From Chrysaora quinquecirrha (Eukaryota; Cnidaria; Scyphozoa; Semaeostomeae; Pelagiidae), in assembly GCA_014526335.1 (NCBI GenBank), contig JACTAT010000276.1:1-64000 (forward strand): a stretch of DNA of 64,000 nt. Reading direction: 5' to 3'. Below, piece after piece: positions 42,680-55,680 of the stretch (the first letter of the stretch is position 1; every line of letters starts with the position of its first letter). The notes beneath the pieces were generated by a model. It searched no databases. It was not told the DNA's origin and was given only the letters and a program-made list of their open reading frames with translations. The position numbers and the translations under genes are program-made.

Positions 42680-43080
42680 ATGACACAAGATCGTTCTTCG
42701 TTTAGTTAGCATTACTCCAGATGTATCTAAACAAAAATATAGCAATAACCACTTGTAGCAGGGTATTATAGACACGATATTCACCGTTAAGCTTTGATGG
42801 CGTTTCGGGAGAGATCCGTCTCCCATCATCGGGTGATGAGAAACTCGCCCATAAATTTCTTTCTTGTTTACCCTCTTATTATCTTATTCAATGTAAGAAG
42901 GTTTGCGCGAAATTTATTGTTCTTCATAATTGGTTCTCCAGCGTGGCTTATTATTATATTTAAGAACTTTAGCACAGAGAGACTGAGATTTAAGAACCAC
43001 CATATGCAAACCAAATTAACTGAAAGTCACTTTTCCTTTATGACGTGTTAAACCACAATAAGACGACAACATAAGCAATT
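42680..43080. other. Downstream of receptor gene 2, with a paired hairpin
   Basis: At 42790-42836 two adjacent hairpins occur, GGGAGAGATCCGTCTCCC and CATCATCGGGTGATG, after GATGGCGTTTCG. This resembles the region that follows the coding sequence in some Penelope-like elements, but no protein remnant is attached. The rest is AT-rich and unassigned. Confidence 0.35.
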
Positions 43081-43084
43081 TAAC

Positions 43085-43440
43085 CGGCAAATTTATGAAA
43101 AAGAAGAGTGCAAATAACAATACGCAACACAAGAAAACCAAATATGGAGAACAAAAATCTTTCTCTGTAAAGTGAAAAAATAAAAAATAATTATATTGAC
43201 GTCACAATCAGTTTAACGGGCAAATTAATTTAAGAAGGACGACCAACTTCATGTAGATCATTCAGGAAAATTAAAACAGGATTAAAGCACGAAGAAAATT
43301 GTTAAAGAAGTTGAGCAATGGACAATAATAATTGTAGTGCGTGATGCATCATTTCAAACATAAGCAGAGACGTGCAGCTGCAGATACTGCAAATATTTGG
43401 AAATGGCGATTACCTCCGGACATCATCTTATTAAATAGCT
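43085..43440 (+). repeat. Long spacer of the satellite, with TGACGTCA (1 of 5)
   Basis: About 350 bp unlike the monomer, sharing TTGACGTCACAATCAGTTTA (with TGACGTCA at 43197-43204), AAAGCACGAAGAAAATTGTT and GGAAATGGCGATTACCT with four other spacers at 44390-44760, 45225-45600, 55370-55680 and 56490-56840. A second TGACGTG-like word usually lies ~25-30 bp upstream. Confidence 0.7.
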
Positions 43441-44389
43441 AATGGAGATGGAAAGCAGGGATATCAATAAAGCCATATGTGAAGAGTTCATTGCATATTG
43501 CATATGTTTCAAAATTTTTATCTAAGTTGGAGATATATCAATATAGCCATACACGACGATTTGTTCAAAAATTCTATATATCTGAGAACGTCCACCAAAT
43601 TTGGAGATGATCTCATTAAATAATGGATACTATAATGCATGTTATATCAATACAGTCATATGTAAGGAGTCAATATAACAGGTAATTTGAAAAAATTAAT
43701 CTAAAGTTGGAAAATATCTCACATAACATAGATTGAAGTGGATGATGTATCAATATAGCCATACACGAAGAATTGTTGAAAGTTTGCTTATATTTCAGAA
43801 TGTTGACCACATTTGGGGATGATAACATTGTATAATAAAGATGGAAGTGCAAGGTATATCAATAAAATCATGTGTGAAGAGTTCATTAGATATATTATAT
43901 GTTTCAAATGGATATCTAAAGTTGGAGATAATTTGATTTAACGCAGATTCAAGCGCATGATATATCAACAATCTATACAAGAAGAATTGTTCAAATATTG
44001 CATATTTTTGAGAATGCTGATTACATTTGTAGATCATCTCATTGAAAAATGGACATTGAAGTGAAGGTATATCAATACAGTCATATGTGAAGAGTTAATC
44101 GCATATACCATATGTTTGAATATATTAATCTAAGTTGGAGATTATCTGATATGGCAGATTGACGTACAAGATATATCAATATAGCCATACACGAAGAATT
44201 GTTCAAATATTGCATAATTTTGATGGAGATAGAAGTGCACGGTATATGAATACAGTCATATGTGAAGACTTTATAAGATATAGCATATGCTTCAAAATGT
44301 TTATGTGGATCAAATGTTTATGTTTATCAAATGTTTATGTCAAATTAAAATGTTTCTAGATTTAGAGAATAGGGCATGGAAAACGGAAA

Positions 44390-44760
44390 TGATAAAAGAT
44401 GCAGTAAGAAGAAAAAAGTGCACGCAATAAAATAATTCAACAGATACCATAATATAAAGAACAAATAATTTCCTCTGTGACGTGTTAAACAATAATCATA
44501 TTGACGTCACAATCAATTTAGCCAGCATTAATTCAAGAAGAACGATAAACGTCATGCAGATCATTCATGAGAGTTAAAACAGGATCAAAGCACGAATAAA
44601 ATTGTTGAAGAACTTGAACAATGGAAAATAAAAATTGTAGTGCGTCATTATTAAATCATTTCAAATATAGGCAGAGACGTGCAAGATACTGAAAATATTT
44701 GGAAATGGCGATTACCTGTGGATATCATCCTATTAAATAGCTAATGGAGATGTAAGTGGA
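44390..44760 (+). repeat. Long spacer of the satellite, with TGACGTCA (2 of 5)
   Basis: TGACGTCA at 44502-44509, preceded by GTGACGTGTTAAAC. Same spacer family as at 43085. Confidence 0.7.
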
Positions 44761-45224
44761 AGGTACATCATTACAGCCATAGGTGAAGAATTCATGGGAT
44801 ATAGCAAGTAATTGAAAAAGTTAATCTAAAGTTGGAGAATATCTCATATCGCAGATTGACGTGCATGATGTGTGCAAATAGCATACACGAAGAATTGTTC
44901 AAATATTGCATATTTTTGAGAATGTTGACTACATTTAGAGATTAACTCATTGAATAATGGAAATGAAAGTACATGGTATACCAATACAGTCATATGTGAG
45001 TAATTCATCGGATAGAGAATGTAATTGAAAAACTTAATCTTAAGTCTCTCATAATGGAGATGGAAGTGCATAGTATATCAATACAGTCATATGTGAAAAC
45101 CTCGATAAGATATAGCATATGCTGCAAAATGTATATGTGGATCAATTGTTTATATGTTTATCAAATGTTAATGTCAAATCGAAATGTTTCTAGATTTAGA
45201 GAATAGGTCATAGAAAGCGGAAAT

Positions 45225-45600
45225 GATGAAAGATGCAGTAAAAAGAAGAGAATGCAAACAATAATAAGCAACACAGAAAACCTAACATGAAGAACAAAAA
45301 ATTTTCTTCTATGACGTCTTGAAAAATAAAAAATATTGACGTCACAATCAGTTTAACCGGCATCAACTTAAGAAGGGCGGCCAACTTCATGAAGGTCATT
45401 CAGGAGAATGAAAACTGGCTCAAAGCACGAAGAAAATCGTTGAAGAAGTTGAACAATGGGCAATGAAAATTATAGTGCGTCATTGATGTATCATTGGAAA
45501 TATAAGAAGAGACGTGCAAGATACTACTAATATTTGGAAATGGCGATTGCCTTTGGATATCATCCTATTAAACAGCTAATGGAGATGTAATTGGAAGGTA
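45225..45600 (+). repeat. Long spacer of the satellite, with TGACGTCA (3 of 5)
   Basis: TGACGTCA at 45337-45344, preceded by ATGACGTCTTG. The spacer sits about 835 bp after the previous one. Confidence 0.7.
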
Positions 45601-45889
45601 CATCAATACAGCCATAGGTGAAAAGTTCATCGGATATAGCAAGTAATTGAAAAAGTTAATCTAAAGTTGGAGAATATCTCACATCGCAGATTGACGTGCA
45701 TGATGTATGAATATAACATACACGAAGAATTGTTCAAATATTGTATATTTTTGAGAATGTTGACTACATTTGGAGATCACCTCATTGAACAATGGAGTTG
45801 GAAGTGCATGGTATATCAATGGAGATGGAAGTTGGAAATTATTTGATACAACGCAGATTCGAGTGCATTATATATTAACGTAGAATGGA

Positions 45890-47165
45890 GATCACTTCAT
45901 TGAACAATGGAGATTGAAGTGCATGGTATATCAATAAAGTCATATGTGAAGAGTTTACAAGATATATCATATGTTTCAAATTGTTTATCAAAGTTGGAAA
46001 TTATTTCATATAACGCAGATTCGAGTGCATTATATATTAACGTGGAGATCATTTCATTGAACAATGGAGATGGAAGTGCATGGTATATCAATAGAGTCAT
46101 ATGTGAAGAGTTTATAAGATATATCATATGTTTCAAATTGTTTATCAAAGTGGGAAATTATTAGTTATAACGCAGATTCAAGTGCATTATATATTAACAT
46201 GGAATGGAGATCATTTCATTGAACAACAGAGATGGAAGTGCATGGTATATCAATACAGTCATATGTGAAGAGTTCATTAGATATATCATATGTTTAAAGC
46301 TGTTTATTGAAGTGGGAAATTATTTGATATAACCCAGATTCGAGTGCATTACATATTAACGTGGAGATCATTTCATTGAACAATGGAGATGGAAGTGCAT
46401 GGTACATCAATAAAGTCATATCTGAAGAGTTCATTAGATATATCATATGTTTAAAATTGTTTATCAAAGTGGGAAATTATTTGTTATAACGCAGATTCGA
46501 GTGCATTATATATTAACGTTGAATTGATATCATTTCATTGAACAATGGAGATTGAAGTGCATGGTATATCAATAAAGTCATATGTGAAGAGTTTACAAGA
46601 TATATCATATGTTTCAAATTGTTTATCAAAGTTGGAAATTATTTCATATAACGCAGATTCGAGTGCATTATATATTAACGTGGAGATCATTTCATTGAAC
46701 AATGGAGATGGAAGTGCATGGTATATCAATAGAGTCATATGTGAAGAGTTTATAAGATATATCATATGTTTCAAATTGTTTATCAAAGTGGGAAATTATT
46801 AGTTATAACGCAGATTCAAGTGCATTATATATTAACATGGAATGGAGATCATTTCATTCAACAACAGAGATGGAAGTGCATGGTATATCAATACAGTCAT
46901 ATGTGAAGAGTTCATTAGATATATCATATGTTTAAAGCTGTTTATTGAAGTGGGAAATTATTTGATATAACCCAGATTCGAGTGCATTACATATTAACGT
47001 GGAGATCATTTCATTGAACAATGGAGATGGAAGTGCATGGTATATCAATAAAGTCATATCTGAAGAGTTCATTAGATATATCATATGTTTAAAATTGTTT
47101 ATCAAAGTGGGAAATTATTTGTTATAACGCAGATTCGAGTGCATTATATATTAACGTTGAATTGA
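45890..47165. repeat. Higher-order repeat, 638-bp period (two copies)
   Basis: The block from about 45890 recurs at about 46528 with only a few differences, and frames at 45897 and 46535 are identical on both strands. 638 equals two 157-bp plus two 162-bp monomers. Confidence 0.8.
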
Positions 47166-47179
47166 TATCATTTCATTGA

Positions 47180-50100
47180 ACAATGGAGATGGAAGTGCAT
47201 GGTATATCAATACAGTCATATGTGAAGAGTTCATAAGATATATCATATGTTTCAAATTGTTTATCAAAGTGGGAAATTATTTGTTATAACGCAGATTCGA
47301 GTCCATTATATATTAACGTGGAGATCATTTCATTGAACAATGGAGGTGGAAGTGCATGGTATATCAATAAAGTCATATGTGAAGAGTTCATAAGATATAT
47401 CATATGTTTCAAATTGTTTATCAAAGTTGGAAATTATTTGATATAACGCAGATTCGAGTCCATTATATATTAACGTGGAGATCATTTCATTGAACAATGG
47501 AGATCGAAGTGCATGGTATATCAATAAAGTCATATTTGGAGAGTTTATAAGATATATCATAGGTTTCAAGTTGTTTGTCAAAGTTGGAAATTATTTGATA
47601 AAACGCAGATTCGAGTTCATTATATAATAACATGGAATGGAGATCATTTCATTGAACAATGAAGCTGGAAGTGCACGGTATATCAAAACAGTCAGATGTG
47701 AAGAGTTCATAAGAAATATCCTATGTTTCAAATTGTTTATCAAAGTGGGAAATTATTTGTTATAACGCAGATTCAAGTGCATTATATATTAACATGGAAT
47801 GGAGATCATTTCATTGAACAATGAAGCTGGAAGTGCACGGTATATCAAAACAGTCAGATGTGAAGAGTTTATAAGATATATCATATGTTTCAAATTGTTT
47901 ATCAAAGTTGGAAATTATTTGATATAACGCAGATTCGAGTTCATTATATATTAACATGGAATGGAGATCATTTCATTGAACAATGGAGGTGGAAGTGCAT
48001 GGTATATCAAAACAGTCAGATGTGAAGAGTTCATAAGAAATATCCTATGTTTCAAATTGTTTATCAAAGTTGGAAATTATTTGTTATAACGCAGATTCAA
48101 GTGCATTATATATTAACATGGAATGGAGATCATTTCATTGAACAATGGAGATGGAAGTGCATGGTATATCAAAACAGTCAGATGTGAAGAGTTCATAAGA
48201 AATATCCTATGTTTCAAATTGTTTATCAAAGTTGGAAATTATTTGTTATAACGCAGATTCAAGTGCATTATATATTAACATGGAATGGAGATCATTTCAT
48301 AGAACAATGGAGATGGAAGTGCATGGTATATCAATACAGTCATATTTGGAGAGTTTATAAGATATATCATAGGTTTCAAGTTATTTGTGAAAGTTGGAAA
48401 TTATTTGATAAAACGCAGATTCGAGTTCATTATATAATAACATGGAATGGAGATCATTTCATTGAACAATGAAGCTGGAAGTGCACGGTATATCAAAACA
48501 GTCAGATGTGAAGAGTTCATAAGAAATATCCTATGTTTCAAATTGTTTATCAAAGTGGGAAATTATTTGTTATAACGCAGATTCAAGTGCATTATATATT
48601 AACATGGAATGGAGATCATTTCATTGAACAATGGAGATGGAAGTGCATGGTATATCAATACAGTCATATGTGAAGAGTTCATTAGATATATCATATGTTT
48701 CAAATTGTTTATCAAAGTGGGAAATTATTTGTTATAACGCAGATTCAAGTGCATTATATATTAACATGGAATGGAGATCATTTCATTGAACAATGGAGAT
48801 GGAAGTGCATGGTATATCAATAGAGTCATATGTGAAGAGTTCATAAGATATATCATATGTTTCAAATTGTTTATCAAAGTGGGAAATTATTTGTTATAAC
48901 GCAGATTCGAGTTCATTATATATTAACATGGAATGGAGATCATTTCATTGAACAATGGAGATGGAAGTGCATGGTATATCAATACAGTCATATGTGAAGA
49001 GTTCATAAGATATATCATATGTTTCAAATTGTTTATCAAAGTTGGAAATTATTTGATATAACGCAGATTCGAGTTCATTATATATTAACATGGAATGGAG
49101 ATCATTTCATTGAACAATGGAGATGGAAGTGCATGGTATATCAATACAGTCATATGTGAAGAGTTCATAAGATATATCATATGTTTCAAATTGTTTATCA
49201 AAGTTGGAGATTATTTGATATAACGCAGATTCGAGTTCATTATATATTAACATGGAATGGAGATCATTTCATTGAACAATGGAGATGGAAGTGCATGGTA
49301 TATCAATACAGTCATATGTGAAGAGTTCATAAGATATATCATATGTTTCAAATTGTTTATCAAAGTTGGAAATTATTTGTTATAACGCAGATTCAAGTGC
49401 AATATATATTAACATGGAATGGAGATCATTTCATTGAACAATGGAGATGGAAGTGCATGGTATATCAATACAGTCAGATGTGAAGAGTTCATAAGAAATA
49501 TCCTATGTTTCAAATTGTTTATCAAAGTTGGAAATTATTTAATATAACGCAGATTCGAATGCATCATATATTAACAAGAAGATCATATCATTGAACAATG
49601 GAGGTGGAAGTGCATGGTATATCAATACAGTCATATGTGAAGAGTTCATAAGATATATCATATGTTTCAAATTGTTTATCAAAGTGGGAAATTATTTGTT
49701 ATAACGCAGATTCGAGTCCATTATATATTAACGTGGAGATCATTTCATTGAACAATGGAGGTGGAAGTGCATGGTATATCAATAAAGTCATATGTGAAGA
49801 GTTCATAAGATATATCATATGTTTCAAATTGTTTATCAAAGTTGGAAATTATTTGATATAACGCAGATTCGAGTCCATTATATATTAACGTGGAGATCAT
49901 TTCATTGAACAATGGAGATCGAAGTGCATGGTATATCAATAAAGTCATATTTGGAGAGTTTATAAGATATATCATAGGTTTCAAGTTGTTTGTCAAAGTT
50001 GGAAATTATTTGATAAAACGCAGATTCGAGTTCATTATATAATAACATGGAATGGAGATCATTTCATTGAACAATGAAGCTGGAAGTGCACGGTATATCA

Positions 50101-52009
50101 AAACAGTCAGATGTGAAGAGTTCATAAGAAATATCCTATGTTTCAAATTGTTTATCAAAGTGGGAAATTATTTGTTATAACGCAGATTCAAGTGCATTAT
50201 ATATTAACATGGAATGGAGATCATTTCATTGAACAATGAAGCTGGAAGTGCACGGTATATCAAAACAGTCAGATGTGAAGAGTTTATAAGATATATCATA
50301 TGTTTCAAATTGTTTATCAAAGTTGGAAATTATTTGATATAACGCAGATTCGAGTTCATTATATATTAACATGGAATGGAGATCATTTCATTGAACAATG
50401 GAGGTGGAAGTGCATGGTATATCAAAACAGTCAGATGTGAAGAGTTCATAAGAAATATCCTATGTTTCAAATTGTTTATCAAAGTTGGAAATTATTTGTT
50501 ATAACGCAGATTCAAGTGCATTATATATTAACATGGAATGGAGATCATTTCATTGAACAATGGAGATGGAAGTGCATGGTATATCAAAACAGTCAGATGT
50601 GAAGAGTTCATAAGAAATATCCTATGTTTCAAATTGTTTATCAAAGTTGGAAATTATTTGTTATAACGCAGATTCAAGTGCATTATATATTAACATGGAA
50701 TGGAGATCATTTCATTGAACAATGGAGATGGAAGTGCATGGTATATCAATACAGTCATATTTGGAGAGTTTATAAGATATATCATAGGTTTCAAGTTATT
50801 TCTGAAAGTTGGAAATTATTTGATATAACGCAGATTCGAGTTCATTATATAATAACATGGAATGGAGATCATTTCATTGAACAATGAAGCTGGAAGTGCA
50901 CGGTATATCAAAACAGTCAGATGTGAAGAGTTCATAAGAAATATCCTATGTTTCAAATTGTTTATCAAAGTGGGAAATTATTTGTTATAACGCAGATTCA
51001 AGTGCATTATATATTAACATGGAATGGAGATCATTTCATTGAACAATGGAGATGGAAGTGCATGGTATATCAATACAGTCATATGTGAAGAGTTCATTAG
51101 ATATATCATATGTTTCAAATTGTTTATCAAAGTGGGAAATTATTTGTTATAACGCAGATTCAAGTGCATTATATATTAACATGGAATGGAGATCATTTCA
51201 TTGAACAATGGAGATGGAAGTGCATGGTATATCAATACAGTCATATGTGAAGAGTTCATAAGATATATCATATGTTTCAAATTGTTTATCAAAGTGGGAA
51301 ATTATTTGTTATAACGCAGATTCGAGTTCATTATATATTAACATGGAATGGAGATCATTTCATTGAACAATGGAGATGGAAGTGCATGGTATATCAATAC
51401 AGTCATATGTGAAGAGTTCATAAGATATATCATATGTTTCAAATTGTTTATCAAAGTTGGAAATTATTTGATATAACGCAGATTCGAGTTCATTATATAT
51501 TAACATGGAATGGAGATCATTTCATTGAACAATGGAGATGGAAGTGCATGGTATATCAATACAGTCATATGTGAAGAGTTCATAAGATATATCATATGTT
51601 TCAAATTGTTTATCAAAGTTGGAGATTATTTGATATAACGCAGATTCGAGTTCATTATATATTAACATGGAATGGAGATCATTTCATTGAACAATGGAGA
51701 TGGAAGTGCATGGTATATCAATACAGTCATATGTGAAGAGTTCATAAGATATATCATATGTTTCAAATTGTTTATCAAAGTTGGAAATTATTTGTTATAA
51801 CGCAGATTCAAGTGCAATATATATTAACATGGAATGGAGATCATTTCATTGAACAATGGAGATGGAAGTGCATGGTATATCAATACAGTCAGATGTGAAG
51901 AGTTCATAAGAAATATCCTATGTTTCAAATTGTTTATCAAAGTTGGAAATTATTTAATATAACGCAGATTCGAATGCATCATATATTAACAAGAAGATCA
52001 TATCATTGA
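47180..52009. repeat. Higher-order repeat, 2415-bp period (two copies)
   Basis: About 47180-49594 and 49595-52009 match base for base apart from rare changes (for example TTTGTGAAAG at 48377 against TTTCTGAAAG at 50792). The period of 2415 equals twelve 162-bp and three 157-bp monomers. A third copy starts after 52009 and is lost near 52070, just before the Penelope insertion. Confidence 0.85.
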
Positions 52010-52175
52010 ACAATGGAGGTGGAAGTGCATGGTATATCAATACAGTCATATGTGAAGAGTTCATTAGATATATCATATGTTTCAAATTATTTATCAAAGT
52101 TGGAGATTATTTGTTAATAGTCTTTGAGTTGTACAAAACTTCAAAATTGCGATGAATAGCGGAAACATTTTCAGG

Positions 52176-52216
52176 CATACTTAAAAGCTTTTTCGTCTGA
52201 CACTCCTCAGAGTATG
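52176..52216 (-). ncRNA. Hammerhead-ribozyme-like motif in the left Penelope arm (minus strand)
   Basis: Minus-strand order: CATACT (stem I), CTGAGGA (core C-U-G-A-N-G-A), GTGTCAGAC (stem II, two Watson-Crick pairs and a 5-base loop), GAAA (core), AAGCTTT (short stem III), TA (U-H at the cleavage site), AGTATG (stem I partner, perfect complement). All invariant core bases are present. One A is missing from stem III compared with the right arm. Stem II is weak, so activity is uncertain. Confidence 0.65.
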
Positions 52217-52339
52217 AACGTCAGAAACAGACCGAAACAATAGACTAAGGCGGAATTTATACCCAGATGCGGCTCGAAATGCACCAATCAGAAAGAACGA
52301 AAAGCTGAATTGGCATTGTGTTTTAAACACCGATCAGCT

Positions 52340-53010
52340 GGTCGGATACAGCGGGAGGACCAATGAATTATTTGAAGAGTCCAAGTGAGAAAACGAACTC
52401 TTTCTGTCTACACAGAACCGGCCTTTTGGTTTTGATGTAGACAGATTCCAAAACTCTAAGTGAAACAAAGATCTTGCTTTGCCAATGGTTCTGAAAAATC
52501 CTCGCTGTAATTTTCCGCACAAATCAGGTTATCAGTAGATGTTGTCCTATGGCAGAATCATGTTTAAGACTAGGTTGTTGTTTAGACCAACGGGGTGGTT
52601 GCTCTCTTTGCCGAAAATTATGCAGAGGAATGTTAGTAGGACATGCTGCTTTATCCTATCACCTAATCTCTGGGAAGTACGACCTACGTACCTGGCATCA
52701 CACCGGCACGAGAATTCATAAATGACCAAACTTTTTGTGTGGTAGGTACGCAATCCTTTTGAATAGATGGTAGAATTTTCCAGTGCAAAAACTAACCGAG
52801 GGTTGGCAGCAGCAAAGCTTAGTAATGGCCTTTTAATTTGACTTTCGAATCGCAATGAGACGTTTCCTATCAAGGCATTTTTAGGTAAACAGGGCACTTT
52901 TGCGGACCATACTTTTATCAGCCGAAAAACTTGCGATCTTCTTGCGAAAACAATCGAAATGACGTCCTCAGGGTAACCGTTTTCAATGAGAATAGACCGT
53001 ATTTTATCAA
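52340..53010 (-). pseudogene. Penelope-like polymerase C-terminus with GIY-YIG endonuclease, broken
   Basis: Reading from about 53005 downward: IENGYPEDVISIVFARRSQV, FRLIKVWSAKVPCLPKNALI, then VYEFSC-like IYEFSCRCDARYVGRTSQRL followed by GDRIKQHV. The last stretch is a GIY-YIG nuclease core: Y-x-x-C-x-C, then YVG, with the conserved Arg and a following His. After it, frames break, but fragments such as KESNHPVGLNNN and ESVYIKTKRPVLCRQKEF show the normal tail of these elements. The reverse-transcriptase palm is missing because of 5' truncation. In intact relatives the nuclease cleaves target DNA for insertion. This copy is dead. Confidence 0.8.
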
Positions 53011-53078
53011 TTCCGAATCAAGCCGCATCTGGGTATAAATTCCGCCTTAGTCTATTGTTTCGGTCTGTTTCTGACGTT

Positions 53079-53120
53079 CATACTCTGAGGAGTGTCAGAC
53101 GAAAAAAGCTTTTAAGTATG
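53079..53120 (+). ncRNA. Hammerhead-ribozyme-like motif in the right Penelope arm (plus strand)
   Basis: Stem I CATACT (53079-53084) pairs with AGTATG (53115-53120). The core CTGAGGA is at 53085-53091, stem II GTGTCAGAC at 53092-53100, GAAA at 53101-53104. Stem III with its closing A-U pair forms the 10-base perfect palindrome AAAAGCTTTT (53104-53113), and the predicted cleavage is after A53114. Type I hammerheads with a minimal self-complementary stem III are established in Penelope-like elements, where they are thought to act as dimers. Presence in a recognisable Penelope arm supports the call. Confidence 0.7.
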
Positions 53121-55369
53121 CCCGAAAATGTTTCCGCTATTCATCGCAATTTTGAGATTATTTGTTATAACGCAGATTCGAGTGCATTATATATTAACGT
53201 GGAGCTCACTTCATTGAACAATTGAGATGGGAGTGTATGGTATATCAATACAGTCATATGTGAAGAGTTCATAAGATATATCACATGTTTCAAATTGTTT
53301 ATCAAAGTGGGAAATTATTAGTTATAACGCAGATTCAAGTGCATTATATATTAACATGGAATGGAGATCATTTCATTGAACAACAGAGATGGAAGTGCAT
53401 GGTATATCAATACAGTCATATGTGAAGAGTTCATAAGATATATCACATGTTTCAAATTGTTTATCAAAGCGGGAAATCATTTTTATAACGCAGATTCGAG
53501 TGCATTATATATTAACGTGGAGATCACTTCATTGAACAATGGAGATGGAAGTGCACAGTATATCAATACAGTCATACTTGAAGAGATGATCAAATATCGA
53601 GAATAGCCGATGGAAACCGGACATGATGAAAGATGCAGTACAAAAATTTTCTCAAAGTTTCAAATTATTTATCAAAGTTGGAACTTATTTGTTATAACGC
53701 AGATTCGAGTACATTATATATTAACATGGAATGGAGATCATTTCATTGAACAATGGAGATGGAAGTGCATGGTATATCAACACAGTCATATGTGAAGAGC
53801 TCATTAGATATATCATATGTTTCAAATTGTTTATCAAAGTGGGAAATTATTTTTATAACGCAGATTCGAGTGCATTATATATTAACGTGGAGATCACTTC
53901 ATTGAACAATGGAGATGGAAGTGCATGGTATATCAATACAGTCAGATGTGAAGAGTTCATAAGATATATCATATGTTTCAAATTGTTTATCATAGTTGAA
54001 ATTTATTTGTTATAAAGCAGATTCGAGTTCATTATATATTAACGTGGAATGTAGATCATTTAATTGAACAATGGAGATGGAAGTGCATGGTATATCAATA
54101 AAGTCATATGTGAAGAGTTCATTACACATATCATATGTTTGGAATTGTTCATCAAAGTGAGAATCTATTTGTTATAACGCAGATTCGAGTGCATTATATA
54201 TTAAAGTGGAGATCATTTCATTGAACAATGGAGATGGAAGTGCTTGGTATATCAATAAAGTCATATGTGAAGAGTTCATAAGATGTATCATATGCTTCAA
54301 ATTGTTTGTCAAAGTTGGAAATTATTTGATATAACGCAGATTCGAGTGCATTATATATTAACGTGGAGATCATTTCATTGAACAATGGAGATGGAAGTGC
54401 ATGGTATATCAATAGAGTCATATGTGAAGAGTTTATAAGATATATCATAGGTTTCAAGTTGTTTGTCAAAGTTGGAAATTATTTGATATAACGCAGATTC
54501 GAGTGCATTATATATTAACGTGGAGATCATTTCATTGAACAATGGAAATGGAAGTGTATGGTATATCAATACAGTCATATGTATCTCATTGCAGAGACAT
54601 ATGTATCTCATTGCATTACGGAGACGGTAGTACATGGCATATCAGTACAGTTATATGTGAAGAGCTCATAAGATATAGCAAGTATTTGACAAAGTTAATC
54701 TTCAGTTTGGAGAATATCTCATGTAAAGCAGATTCGAGTGCATGATCTATTAATATAGGCATGCACTCAGAATTGTTCACATATTGCATATTTGAGAATT
54801 TTGACTAGAATTGGAGATCATCTTATTGAATAATGGAGATGGAAGTGCATGGTATATCAATAAAGTCATCGTGAAGAGTTCATAAGGTATAGCAAGTGTT
54901 TGATGTTGTTAATCTAAGATTTGGAGAATATCCCACACATCGCAGATTGAAGGGTATGATTTATGAATATAGCCATACACGAAGAATTGTTCCAATTTTG
55001 CATATATTTGAGAATATTGACTACATTTGGAAATCACCTCATTGAATAATGGAGGTGGAAGTGCATAGTATATCAATACAGTCATATGTGAAGAGTTCAT
55101 CGGATATAGAAAATGTTTGAAAATGTTAATGTGAGTAAGAGATTATCTTATAGCGCAGTTTGATGTGCAAGTTATATCAATATAGCCACAAACGAACAAA
55201 TGTTAAGATGTTGAATATATTTGAGAAAGTTAATTATCTTTGAAAATCAGCTCATTCAGTATTGGATATTTAATTTATAATGCATCAATACAGCAAATGC
55301 GTGGAGCAGTTCATACATTGCAGATAATTGAAATGTTTCTAGATTTAGAGAATAAGTCATGGAAAAACG

Positions 55370-55680
55370 GAAATGATGAAAGATGCAGTACAAAAAAGAA
55401 GAGAGTACAAACAATAATAAGCAACACAGGATAACTTACAAAAAGAACAAAAATCTTCCTCGATGACGTGTTAGACATTAATCATACTGACGTCACAATC
55501 AGTTTAGCTGGCATTAATTTAAGAAGGACGACATTATGCAGGAGATTTAAAACAGGATTAAAGAACGAAGAAAATTGCTGAAGAGTTTGAACAATGGACA
55601 ATAAAAGTTGAAGTGCGCGATGTATCATTTCAAATATGAGGAGAGATGGCGATTACCTTTGGACATCAACTTATAAAAAA
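55370..55680 (+). repeat. Long spacer of the satellite, with TGACGTCA (4 of 5)
   Basis: TGACGTCA at 55488-55495, preceded by GATGACGTGTTAGAC. Same spacer family on the far side of the homogeneous core. Confidence 0.7.

Larger units (their letters stand above)
52117..53153 (-). mobile_element. Penelope-like element, truncated, with inverted terminal repeats and 14-bp target duplication
   Basis: Terminal arms of ~120 bp (about 52141-52275 and 53020-53153) are inverses, starting CAAAATTGCGATGAATAGCG. GAGATTATTTGTTA from the host satellite is duplicated on both sides (52103-52116 and 53154-53167). Between the arms, the minus strand encodes the end of a Penelope-type polymerase with a GIY-YIG nuclease. 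Such duplication lengths and mixed-orientation terminal repeats are known for Penelope-like elements. Each arm carries a hammerhead-like motif. Confidence 0.85.
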
